A stretch of 15,122 bases of DNA from Pseudomonadota bacterium (lineage in GTDB: Bacteria > Pseudomonadota > Gammaproteobacteria > Burkholderiales > Burkholderiaceae_C). Below, piece by piece: positions 7,696 to 14,581 of this stretch. A model generated the notes under the pieces. That model saw nothing but the letters and a program-made list of their open reading frames with translations. It ran no database searches and was not told the origin of the DNA. How positions within the stretch are numbered: the first letter of the stretch is position 1; each line of letters begins with the position of its first letter. A program made the position numbers and the translations under genes. The stretch covers positions 1-15,122 of the forward strand of contig JAUPTP010000011.1 of the NCBI GenBank assembly GCA_030918015.1, in the 5' to 3' direction.

Positions 7696-9591
7696 TCAGG
7701 CCTTCGGCGGGGTGACGGCGGACGAGGCGTCCGACGAGGCGGCCGGCTTCCAGACCTGACCGATCGAGACCGACTGCAGCTTCTTCTGCCGGCCATACCA
7801 GAGGTTGACCAGACCGCGCGAGAAGAACACGGCCGAGAACATCGAGGTCATGATGCCCAGGCAGTGCACGACCGCGAAGCCCCGCACCGGGCCCGAGCCG
7901 AAGGCCAGCAGCGCCACGCCGGCGATCAGCGTGGTCACGTTGGAGTCCAGGATGGTGCCCCAGGCGGCCTCGTAGCCCATGTGGATCGCCTTCTGCGGCG
8001 AGGCGCCGGCGCGCAGCTCCTCGCGCACGCGCTCGTTGATCAGCACGTTGGCGTCGATCGCCATGCCCAGCACCAGCGCGATGGCGGCGATGCCCGGCAG
8101 CGTCAGCGTGGCCTGCATCATCGACAGGATCGCCACCAGCAGCAGCAGGTTCACGCCCAGCGCCAGCGTCGAGAAGATGCCGAACAGCATGTAGTACGCG
8201 CTCATGAACACCGCGATGGCGATGAAGCCGTAGAGCACGCTGTCGAAGCCCTTGGTGATGTTCTCGGCGCCCAGGCTGGGGCCGATCAGGCGCTCCTCGA
8301 TGATCTCCATCGGCGCCGCCAGCGAGCCCGCGCGCAGCAGCAGCGCGGTGTCGGCCGACTCCGCCGGCGTCATCGAGCCGGAGATCTGCACCCGGCCGCC
8401 GCCGATCTCCGAGCGGATCACCGGCGCGGTCACCACCTCGCCGCGGCCCTTCTCGAACAGCAGGATGGCCATGCGCTTGTTGATGTTCTCGCGGGTGACG
8501 TCGCGGAAGATGCGCGCGCCGCGCGCATCGAGCGTCAGGTGCACGGCCGGCTGCTGGTTGTCGTCGAAGCCGGCCTGGGCGTCGGTCAGGTTCTCGCCGG
8601 TCAGCAGCACCTGGCGCTTGACGATGATCGGCACGCCGCCGCGCTCGAGGTACTTCTCGGTGCCGAACGGCACCGGGCCGCCCCCGGTCAGCGCGGCCTG
8701 CGCCTCGGTGCCGTCGTCGACCAGGCGCACCTCCAGCGTGGCGGTGCGGCCGATGATGTCCTTGGCCTTGGCCACGTCCTGCACGCCGGGCAGCTGCACG
8801 ACCACGCGGTCGGCGCCCTGCTGCTGGATCACCGGCTCGGCCACGCCCAGCTCGTTGATGCGGTTGTGCAGCGTGTTGATGTTCTGCGTCAGCGCCTGCT
8901 GCTGGACGTTGCGGATCGACTCGGGCCTGATGCGGCCGATCAGCCGGGGCTCGGCGGCGTCGCCGGCCTCGGTCCACTGCACGTCGGCCTGGGCGGCCGT
9001 GAGGGCAGCGCGGGCCTTGTCCAGGGCGTCTCGATCGCGCAGGCGCACCTCGATGGCGTCGCCATTGCGCTGGATGCCGGCGTGGCGGATCGACTTGTCG
9101 CGCAGCAGCGTGCGCACGTCGCCGGCCAGCGACTCGGTCTTCTTGGTGATCGCCGCGGCCATGTCGACCTGCATCAGGAAATGCACGCCGCCGCGCAGGT
9201 CCAGACCCAGGTACATCGGCAGCGCATGCAGGCTGGAGAGCCACTGCGGCGAGCGCGACACCAGGTTCAGCGCCACGATGTAGGCCGGATCGGCCGCATC
9301 GGGGTTGAGCGCGCGCACGATGGCGTCACGCGCCTTGAGCTGCGTGTCGGTGTCGGAGAAGCGCGCGCGCACCGAGTTGCCCTCGAGCTGAACGAAGTCC
9401 GGCTTCAGGCCGGCGGCCTGCAGCGCCTGTTCCACGCGCGGCACCAGACCGGCATCGACCTTCAGCGTGGCCTTGCCGCTGGAGACCTGGACCGCAGGGG
9501 CCTCGCCGAAGAAGTTCGGCAGCGTGTAGAGCAGTCCGACCACCACCGCGATGGCCAGGATCAGGTACTTCCACCAGGGATAGCGGTTCAT
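7696..9591 (-). CDS. secD: Protein translocase subunit SecD
   Basis: SecD is the larger partner of SecF in the inner membrane. Its periplasmic domain is thought to bind and release exported chains in a proton-driven cycle. The 631-residue protein has an N-terminal helix (about 8-25), the DLRGG motif at 131-135, a large periplasmic region, and five helices in the C-terminal third. The last part holds GMAIDANVLINERVREELR and GFAVVHCLGIMTSMFSAVF, both strong SecD signatures. Length is close to the E. coli protein (615). The start at 9591 is preceded only by a weak AGG 7 bases upstream, but MNRYPWWKYL is the standard N-terminus. It lies 35 bases after yajC and 12 before secF, consistent with one transcript. 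Confidence 0.97.
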   Translation of the reverse strand: MNRYPWWKYLILAIAVVVGLLYTLPNFFGEAPAVQVSSGKATLKVDAGLVPRVEQALQAAGLKPDFVQLEGNSVRARFSDTDTQLKARDAIVRALNPDAADPAYIVALNLVSRSPQWLSSLHALPMYLGLDLRGGVHFLMQVDMAAAITKKTESLAGDVRTLLRDKSIRHAGIQRNGDAIEVRLRDRDALDKARAALTAAQADVQWTEAGDAAEPRLIGRIRPESIRNVQQQALTQNINTLHNRINELGVAEPVIQQQGADRVVVQLPGVQDVAKAKDIIGRTATLEVRLVDDGTEAQAALTGGGPVPFGTEKYLERGGVPIIVKRQVLLTGENLTDAQAGFDDNQQPAVHLTLDARGARIFRDVTRENINKRMAILLFEKGRGEVVTAPVIRSEIGGGRVQISGSMTPAESADTALLLRAGSLAAPMEIIEERLIGPSLGAENITKGFDSVLYGFIAIAVFMSAYYMLFGIFSTLALGVNLLLLVAILSMMQATLTLPGIAAIALVLGMAIDANVLINERVREELRAGASPQKAIHMGYEAAWGTILDSNVTTLIAGVALLAFGSGPVRGFAVVHCLGIMTSMFSAVFFSRGLVNLWYGRQKKLQSVSIGQVWKPAASSDASSAVTPPKA

Positions 9592-9626
9592 CGTTCAGCC
9601 TGAGAGCGAGACATCGGAGCGAATGC

Positions 9627-9950
9627 TTACTTGATCGAGCCCTTGGGCAGGACCTGGACCACCGCGCTGCGCTGGCACTGGACCTCGACGCCGGAGGCGA
9701 TCTCGAGCGAGACGGAGGACTCGGCCACCTTGGTGACCCGGCCGAACACGCCCCCGGCGGTGACGACCTCGTCGCCCTTGGCCAGCGCATCGATCATGGC
9801 CTTGTGCTCCTTCTGCTTCTTCATCTGGGGCCGGATCATGATGAAGTACAGCACCACGAACATCAGCACCAGCGGCAGCATCTGCATCAGCGACGAACCA
9901 CCGGCGGGTGCGGCGCCTGCCGCCTGGGCGTAGGCATTGGAAATGAACAC
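9627..9950 (-). CDS. yajC: Sec translocon accessory protein YajC
   Basis: YajC is a small single-span inner-membrane protein that associates with SecDF and the translocon. The product is 107 residues from a GTG start at 9950. It has a short N-terminus (FISNAYAQ), one hydrophobic segment at about 21-39 (LMQMLPLVLMFVVLYFIMI), the hallmark RPQMKKQKEHK at 40-50, and a conserved soluble tail with GDEVVTAGGVFGRV at 59-72. GGAG (9961-9958) lies 7 bases before the GTG and decides the start. An open frame continues far upstream but has no YajC-like sequence. It is the first gene of yajC-secD-secF. In many proteobacteria queA and tgt precede it; here the neighbour is a divergent GGDEF-EAL-like gene. 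Confidence 0.95.
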   Translation of the reverse strand: MFISNAYAQAAGAAPAGGSSLMQMLPLVLMFVVLYFIMIRPQMKKQKEHKAMIDALAKGDEVVTAGGVFGRVTKVAESSVSLEIASGVEVQCQRSAVVQVLPKGSIK

Positions 9951-9992
9951 GTTCCGGCTCCTGAAAAGGGATGGGAGAGGACAAAACTCACG

Positions 9993-9998
9993 ATTGTA
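9993..9998 (-). promoter_or_regulatory. -10 element of a probable yajC-secDF promoter
   Basis: On the minus strand TACAAT (9998-9993) matches the -10 consensus at 5/6. It would start transcription near 9986, leaving a leader of about 36 bases that contains the yajC ribosome binding site. No recognisable -35 box lies 16-18 bases upstream, where the sequence is very GC-rich. Confidence 0.45.
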
Positions 9999-10088
9999 GG
10001 GGTGTACGGAAAGGGCCCGGACCCCGCACGGACGCGCCCGCACGGGCCGGGGGTCAAGGTGGCAGAAACGGCAACCGATATCGAGGGC

Positions 10089-11471
10089 ATGGATCGCTCC
10101 GCCGCGCCCTCCCCTGTCGATTTCCGCCTGCTGCATGTCCTGGCCGACACGCCCTGCGGCGCCCTGCTGCTCGTCACCCCCGCCCGCCTCGAGGAGACGG
10201 TGGCGGTGCTGGGCGCCACGCTGCGCGAGGCGGTGCTGCAGGCCGCCGACGCCCGCCTGGCGCAGGTGGTCGAGCGCACGCCGGGCGTGGCGGGCCCGCA
10301 CCGGCGCGGCGACGGCTTTGCCCTGGTGGTGGACAGCTCGCGCACCCACGACCCGATCGACGCCCTGGTCAGCCAGCTGCTCGACGCGCTGGAGGCCCCG
10401 GTGGACGTCGCCGGCCAGCGCTTCTCGCTGGGCGGCTGGGCCGGGCGGGCGGACTTCGCCACCGACGGTCCGCGCGAGCCGGCCACGCTGCTGCGCCAGG
10501 CCGATCTGGCCGGTCTCTCGGCGCGACGCCTCGGCCGGGGGCACGGCGTGCGCCACACGCCCGAGATCACGATGGCGGCCGTGCGCCGGCTGCGCGCCGA
10601 AGACACCCTGCACCGCACGATCGACCAGGCGGCCATCGATCTGCGCTTCGAGATCCAGGCCGACATGTGCACGGGCGCGCTGACCGGCGCCGTGGTGCTG
10701 CCGCGCTGGACGCCGGCCCTCATCGGCGTCAGCGATGGCGCCAGCGGGCTGTCCGCCCTCGCGGCGCAGGCCGGGCTGCTGCACCGGCTGGCCGAGAAGA
10801 TGCTGCTGGCCACCTGCCGGCAGGTGCGCCAGTGGCGCGATCAGGGCCTGGACGTCCCCGGCATGTCGCTCGAGCTGCCCAGCGGGCTCTGGGAAGATCG
10901 CGCGCTGGTGTCGATCGTGCTCGACGCGCTGGTCGACCAGGGTCTGCCCGGCGGCACGCTGACGCTGCTGCTCGACGCCCCGGCCCTGTCGGGCGACGGC
11001 GAGCGCCTGCGCACCACCCTGCGCGCGCTGCGCGCCACCGGCCTGCGCATCGGCCTGGCCCGCTTCGGACAGACCGAGCCGCTGTCGCTGGGCCTGCTGG
11101 GCCTGCTGCCGCTCGACGAGCTGACGCTCGACGCGCCGCTGCTCGACCGGCTGGGGCAGCGCGACGGCGCCCGCATGGCCGCGGCCCTGGTCGCGATGGC
11201 ACGGGCGCTGGGCCTGCGCATCGTCGCCGGCGGCGTGCGCAGCGACGCGCAGCTCGACTTCCTGCGCCGCCACCACTGCGACGAATTCCAGGGGCCGCTG
11301 CTGTCGCGGCCGATCAGCGCCACGACCATGACGCAGGTGCTGATGCACGCCCGCGTCCAGCACCGGGTGGTGATGGACACGCCCACCGGCCCGGGCACCG
11401 GCAGCGGCTCGCCGCCGCTGTCAGGCCCGGGCGGCGGGCCCGCTCACCCGCTCACTGCTGCAGCAGGTTGA
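10089..11471 (+). CDS. Degenerate GGDEF-EAL domain protein, probably catalytically inactive
   Basis: The 460-residue product has the outline of a diguanylate cyclase-phosphodiesterase. A GGDEF-like domain lies at about 10-165, where the active-site loop reads RGDGF (73-77) instead of GGDEF. The surrounding pattern is kept (LLRQADLAGLSARRLGRG at 134-151). An EAL-like domain covers about 180-420, with LPRW at 204-207, LARFG at 323-327, VAGGVR at 379-384 and CDEFQGPLLSRP at 397-408. By alignment from memory, the EAL glutamate is V202, the NLS asparagine E262, the next metal glutamate L294, the DD pair A324-R325, the lysine T346, and the EGVE glutamates G381 and R384; only Q401 remains. Synthesis or breakdown of c-di-GMP is therefore unlikely; a binding or protein-contact role is inference. 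There is no membrane segment. The start is uncertain: GAGGG is too close to the ATG at 10089, and GTG at 10059 would add 10 residues. Confidence 0.8.
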   Translation: MDRSAAPSPVDFRLLHVLADTPCGALLLVTPARLEETVAVLGATLREAVLQAADARLAQVVERTPGVAGPHRRGDGFALVVDSSRTHDPIDALVSQLLDALEAPVDVAGQRFSLGGWAGRADFATDGPREPATLLRQADLAGLSARRLGRGHGVRHTPEITMAAVRRLRAEDTLHRTIDQAAIDLRFEIQADMCTGALTGAVVLPRWTPALIGVSDGASGLSALAAQAGLLHRLAEKMLLATCRQVRQWRDQGLDVPGMSLELPSGLWEDRALVSIVLDALVDQGLPGGTLTLLLDAPALSGDGERLRTTLRALRATGLRIGLARFGQTEPLSLGLLGLLPLDELTLDAPLLDRLGQRDGARMAAALVAMARALGLRIVAGGVRSDAQLDFLRRHHCDEFQGPLLSRPISATTMTQVLMHARVQHRVVMDTPTGPGTGSGSPPLSGPGGGPAHPLTAAAG

Positions 11472-11493
11472 GCACAGACCCGCTGGGCGTGAG

Positions 11494-11513
11494 TGCCGCA
11501 CTCTTGTGCGGCA
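11494..11513. terminator. Hairpin between two convergent genes
   Basis: TGCCGCAC (11494-11501) and GTGCGGCA (11506-11513) form a perfect 8-bp stem with a TCTT loop. It lies in the 49-base gap between the stops of the GGDEF-EAL-like gene and rep, so it could end transcription from both sides. There is no clear T-run on either strand, so its strength is doubtful. Confidence 0.45.
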
Positions 11514-11520
11514 TCGACAG

Positions 11521-13590
11521 TCAGACCGGACCGCCCCCTTGCGCCGCCGCCCGCGCCGCGAAGGCCGCGCGCTGCGCCGCGATCCGGTCGCGCGGGTTGA
11601 CCTTGGCGACCTGCTCGTCCAGGCGCATCTCCTGGATGAAGCGACTCGGGAAGGCGCGGCGGATCTCGCGCCCACGCTTCTGGCGCAGCAGCGTCGTCAC
11701 CAGCAGCGTGCGCCGCGCCCGGGTGATGCCCACGTACATCAGCCGGCGCTCCTCCTCCAGCCGTTCCACGGTCATCTCTTCCTCCTCGCGCTTGAAGGGC
11801 AGCGTGCCCTCGTTGATGCCGACCAGCACCACATGCGGCCACTCCAGGCCCTTGCTGGCGTGCAGCGTCGAGAGCGTGACGACGTTCTGGTCGGCCTCGC
11901 CGCGCTCGGCCAGGCTCAGGATCACGCTGATGGTCTGCGCGACGTCGAGCACGCTCTTGGTCTCGGTCTGCACCTGGCCGCTGCCATCCTCGGCGATCTC
12001 GCCGCCGCAGCGCCGCGCGATCCAGTCGATGAAGTCGAGCACGTTGGACCAGCGCGCCGCAGCGACCTTGGGGTTCTCCTCGCTGTCGAGCAGATGCTGC
12101 TCGAAGCCGATCTCGCCCAGCCACTCCATCAGCATCGGCCGCGCCGCCTCGGCGCCCACCGTGTGGCGGGCGCGGTATTCGAGGTCGTTCACATAGCGGC
12201 CGAACTCGTGCAGCGAGCCCACCGCCTTGGCCGAGAGCGCCGTGCCGATCGACTCCTGGAACAGCGCCTCGAACAGGCTCACCCGCCACTTGCCGGCGAA
12301 GTCGCTCAGGGCCGCCAGCGTCGTGTGGCCGATGCCGCGCTTCGGCGTGGTGATCGCGCGCAGGAAGGCCGGGTCGTCGTCCTGGTTGACCAGCAGCCGC
12401 AGCCAGGCGCACAGGTCCTTGATCTCGGCGCGGTCGAAGAAGCTCTGGCCGCCGGAGACCTTGTAGGGGATCTGCGCCTTGCGCAGCGCCTCTTCGAGCT
12501 TGCGGCTCTGGTGGTTGGCGCGGTAGAGGATGGCGAAGTCGCGCCACTCGGTCGAGCCGGTGTGCTCGCCCGCGGTGTTGGCGCGGATCGCCAGGATGCG
12601 CGCGGCCGCCCGCTCGGCCTCATGCTCCTCCTGGTCGCACTCGACCACCTTGACCGGCTCGCCCTGGCCGAACTCGCTCCAGAGCTTCTTCTGGAAGATC
12701 TTCGGGTTCAGCGCGATGACGTTGTTCGCGGCGGTCAGGATCGCGCCGGTGGAGCGGTAGTTCTGCTCCAGCGGGATGACCTTCAGGTTCGGATAGTCCT
12801 GCGGCAGGCGCTTGAGGTTCTCGATGGTGGCGCCGCGCCAGCCGTAGATGCTCTGGTCGTCGTCGCCCACCGCGGTGAAGAGGCCCTGCTCGCCCACCAG
12901 CGCCTTGAGCAGCTCGTACTGGGTCGCGTTGGTGTCCTGGTATTCGTCGACCAGCACATGGCGCAGCGTGCGGCGCCATTTCTCGCGGGCTTCCTCGTGC
13001 TGCTGCAGCAGCTTCAGCGGCAGGCCGATCAGGTCGTCGAAGTCCACCGCCGAATAGGCCGCCAGGCGCTCCTCGTAGAGCTTCATCACCCGGGCGGCCA
13101 CGCGCTCGTCGTCGTCCTGCGCGGCGGCCTCGGCCTGCTCGCAGCTCAGGCCGTTGTTCTTCCACAGGCTGATGGTCCACTGCCAGCGCCGCGCCACCGC
13201 CGCGTCGGTGGTGCCGCCGGCGTCCTTGAGCACGCCCAGCACGTCGTCGGCGTCCAGGATCGAGAACTTCGGCTTCAGGCCGAGCCTCTCGCCGTCCTCG
13301 CGCAGCATGCGCACGCCCAGGCTGTGGAAGGTGGCGATCACCAGATCCTTCGACGCCCGCGCGCCCACCAGCGAGCGCGCCCGCTCGCGCATTTCCTGCG
13401 CCGCCTTGTTGGTGAAGGTGATCGCGCCGATCTGCTTCGGGGCCAGCCCCGCCTGCAGCAGCCGGGCGATCTTGTGCGTGATCACCCGCGTCTTGCCCGA
13501 GCCCGCGCCCGCCAGCACCAGACAGGGGCTGTGCAGGTGGTGGACGGCTTCGAGCTGGGCGGGATTGAGGGTCGAGGGGGCGTCGGCCAT
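11521..13590 (-). CDS. rep: ATP-dependent DNA helicase Rep (UvrD/Rep superfamily 1A)
   Basis: Rep is a 3'-5' DNA helicase that helps replication forks past bound proteins. The 689-residue product contains the superfamily 1 motifs in order: Walker A AGAGSGKT at 27-34, TFTNKAAQEM near 58-67, Walker B VDEYQD at 214-219, GDDDQSIYGWRGA at 242-254, QNYRST at 276-281, LHASKGLE at 576-583 and VGITRAR at 620-626. It matches E. coli Rep (673 residues) better than UvrD, for example in the stretch that begins LEQNYRSTGAIL and continues to NPKIF, and in ILYRANHQSR. The ATG at 13590 is supported by the Rep-like start (LNPAQLEAV) and by GGAG 10 bases upstream; open frame continues beyond it without family similarity. 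A TATCAT hexamer (13639-13634) could be its -10 box. It converges on the GGDEF-EAL-like gene. Confidence 0.93.
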   Translation of the reverse strand: MADAPSTLNPAQLEAVHHLHSPCLVLAGAGSGKTRVITHKIARLLQAGLAPKQIGAITFTNKAAQEMRERARSLVGARASKDLVIATFHSLGVRMLREDGERLGLKPKFSILDADDVLGVLKDAGGTTDAAVARRWQWTISLWKNNGLSCEQAEAAAQDDDERVAARVMKLYEERLAAYSAVDFDDLIGLPLKLLQQHEEAREKWRRTLRHVLVDEYQDTNATQYELLKALVGEQGLFTAVGDDDQSIYGWRGATIENLKRLPQDYPNLKVIPLEQNYRSTGAILTAANNVIALNPKIFQKKLWSEFGQGEPVKVVECDQEEHEAERAAARILAIRANTAGEHTGSTEWRDFAILYRANHQSRKLEEALRKAQIPYKVSGGQSFFDRAEIKDLCAWLRLLVNQDDDPAFLRAITTPKRGIGHTTLAALSDFAGKWRVSLFEALFQESIGTALSAKAVGSLHEFGRYVNDLEYRARHTVGAEAARPMLMEWLGEIGFEQHLLDSEENPKVAAARWSNVLDFIDWIARRCGGEIAEDGSGQVQTETKSVLDVAQTISVILSLAERGEADQNVVTLSTLHASKGLEWPHVVLVGINEGTLPFKREEEEMTVERLEEERRLMYVGITRARRTLLVTTLLRQKRGREIRRAFPSRFIQEMRLDEQVAKVNPRDRIAAQRAAFAARAAAQGGGPV

Positions 13591-13655
13591 GGCGAGTTGC
13601 TCCAGGCGCAGCGGCAGGGACTGCGGGCGGCGGATGATAGCCAGCCCGTCCCGAC

Positions 13656-13667
13656 CCGGCGCGCCGG
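13656..13667. repeat. 12-bp perfect palindrome in the rep / VF530 divergent region
   Basis: CCGGCGCGCCGG reads the same on both strands. It lies in the 91-base gap between the divergent starts of rep and the VF530 gene, 14 bases before the latter. GGTCC (13666-13670) and GGACC (13677-13681) form a second, 5-bp inverted repeat that overlaps it and ends at the VF530 ATG. It could be an operator, but GC-rich palindromes of this size also occur by chance here. Confidence 0.35.
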
Positions 13668-13669
13668 TC

Positions 13670-13675
13670 CACAAT
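13670..13675 (+). promoter_or_regulatory. -10-like hexamer directly upstream of the VF530 gene
   Basis: CACAAT matches the -10 consensus at 4/6 and ends 6 bases before the ATG at 13682, the same spacing as TATAGT before smg. No Shine-Dalgarno sequence is present. A start 7 bases downstream would give a leaderless message. There is no -35-like box at the expected distance, so the call is tentative. Confidence 0.3.
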
Positions 13676-13681
13676 CGGACC

Positions 13682-13969
13682 ATGCAAACGCCCTCGCCCT
13701 CGCCCGCGCCGGCCCAGCCGCGCAACCCGCTGCACGGCCTGACCCTGGAGCGCATCCTGACCGAGCTGGTCGCCCACTACGGCTGGCCCGGTCTGGCCGA
13801 CCGCATCGCGCTGCGCTGCTTCAGCGACCAGCCCAGCATCGCCTCCAGCCTGAAGATGCTGCGCCGCACGCCCTGGGCGCGCGAGAAGGTCGAGGGGCTC
13901 TACCTGTTCATGCTGCGCGAGCAGCGCCGCGATGCCCGTCTGGCGCCCGCCCCGCGCCCCGCTCAGTAG
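13682..13969 (+). CDS. VF530 family protein (DUF2132)
   Basis: This 95-residue protein matches the VF530/DUF2132 family of small, probably DNA-binding proteins. The conserved core runs from about 15 to 75: NPLHGLTLERILTELVAHYG (15-34), then IALRCF, DQPSIASSLKMLRRTPWARE and KVEGLYL. The first 14 residues are a proline-rich tail and the last 20 are rich in R, A and P. The family is compact and helical; a DNA-related role comes from its annotation and from its fold, not from anything visible here. It diverges from rep and its TAG overlaps the 3' end of cynS by 7 bases on the opposite strand. I chose the ATG at 13682 because the family core starts shortly after it and upstream codons lie in the rep promoter region. 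Confidence 0.87.
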   Translation: MQTPSPSPAPAQPRNPLHGLTLERILTELVAHYGWPGLADRIALRCFSDQPSIASSLKMLRRTPWAREKVEGLYLFMLREQRRDARLAPAPRPAQ

Positions 13970-14406
13970 GTCTTGTACGGCAGGAACTTGCCGCTCATCG
14001 TGATGCTGACGCGGTCGCCCTTCGGGTCGGGCTCGCGCTGCAGGTCCATCCGGAAGTCGATCGCGCTCATGATGCCGTCGCCGAACTCCTCGTGGATCAG
14101 TTCCTTGAAGGTCGTGCCGTAGACGCTGACGAGTTCGTAGAAGCGGTAGATCAGCGGATCGGTCGGCACCGAGGTCGGCAGCGAGCCCTTGTACGGCACC
14201 ACCTGCAGCCAGCGCGCCTCGGTCTCGCTCAGGTCGAACAGGCGGGCGATGACCGCGGCCTGCCCGGCGTCGAGCGTCATCTGGCCCAGGCAGGCGGCGG
14301 TGACCCATTCCTTACTGAGCCCCACCTCGCGGGCCACGTCGGCCCACTTCAGGCCCTTGGCCACCTTGGTGGCGATGATCTTTTCGGTCACGTCGAGTCG
14401 GCTCAT
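13963..14406 (-). CDS. cynS: Cyanate hydratase (cyanase)
   Basis: Cyanase converts cyanate and bicarbonate into ammonia and carbon dioxide through carbamate, which detoxifies cyanate and frees nitrogen. The enzyme is a cytoplasmic decamer. The 147-residue product is close to the usual length of about 156. It has an N-terminal helix-turn-helix-like domain (1-75, with GLKWADVAREVGLSKEWVTA at 18-37) and the C-terminal catalytic domain. The catalytic triad corresponds to R88, E91 and S114 (E. coli R96, E99, S122), and the end FLPYKTY is typical. GGAGG (14419-14415) lies 8 bases before the ATG at 14406 and rules out the ATG at 14421, which it overlaps. No carbonic anhydrase (cynT), cyanate transporter or CynR regulator gene is in the window, so this is an isolated cynS here. 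Confidence 0.96.
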   Translation of the reverse strand: MSRLDVTEKIIATKVAKGLKWADVAREVGLSKEWVTAACLGQMTLDAGQAAVIARLFDLSETEARWLQVVPYKGSLPTSVPTDPLIYRFYELVSVYGTTFKELIHEEFGDGIMSAIDFRMDLQREPDPKGDRVSITMSGKFLPYKTY

Positions 14407-14414
14407 GGCGCATG

Positions 14415-14419
14415 CCTCC
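14415..14419 (-). promoter_or_regulatory. Ribosome binding site that fixes the cynS start
   Basis: GGAGG on the minus strand is a full Shine-Dalgarno core, 8 bases before the ATG at 14406. It lies inside the first codons of a possible longer start at 14421, so the shorter 147-residue product is preferred. Confidence 0.75.
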
Positions 14420-14432
14420 ATCAGGGTCGCGG

Positions 14433-14452
14433 TTCAGTCGGATTCAGTCGGA
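14433..14452. repeat. Tandem 10-bp direct repeat upstream of cynS
   Basis: TTCAGTCGGA occurs twice with no gap (14433-14442 and 14443-14452), 27 to 46 bases before the cynS ATG on its upstream side. The 10-base period is about one helical turn, as expected for two protein-binding half-sites on one DNA face. The repeat is exact; a regulatory role is inference. Confidence 0.6.
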
Positions 14453-14545
14453 TGCCGCCCGGGGCCGGGCGCGCCGCACCAGGGCGGTGCAGCGGCCCAC
14501 GCCGTCAGACAGGCCGACGGGAACTGCAAGCGATGTGCCCGCGCC

Positions 14546-14564
14546 ACGGCGCGCCGCGCGCCGT
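14546..14564. terminator. 19-bp palindrome downstream of gnd
   Basis: The arms ACGGCGCGC and GCGCGCCGT on the minus strand are exact reverse complements around a single central G. The structure lies 17 bases past the gnd stop, where a terminator would be expected, and it would form a very stable GC hairpin. No T-run follows in the gnd direction, so it may act only as a pause or RNA-protecting hairpin. Confidence 0.35.
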
Positions 14565-14581
14565 TCAGGACGGACGCCTGC

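Noticed and set aside
9627..11363. 578-residue extension of yajC upstream of the GTG at 9950
   Set aside because: The added part is the antisense of the GGDEF-EAL-like gene, while the GTG has a well-placed GGAG and gives the normal YajC length.
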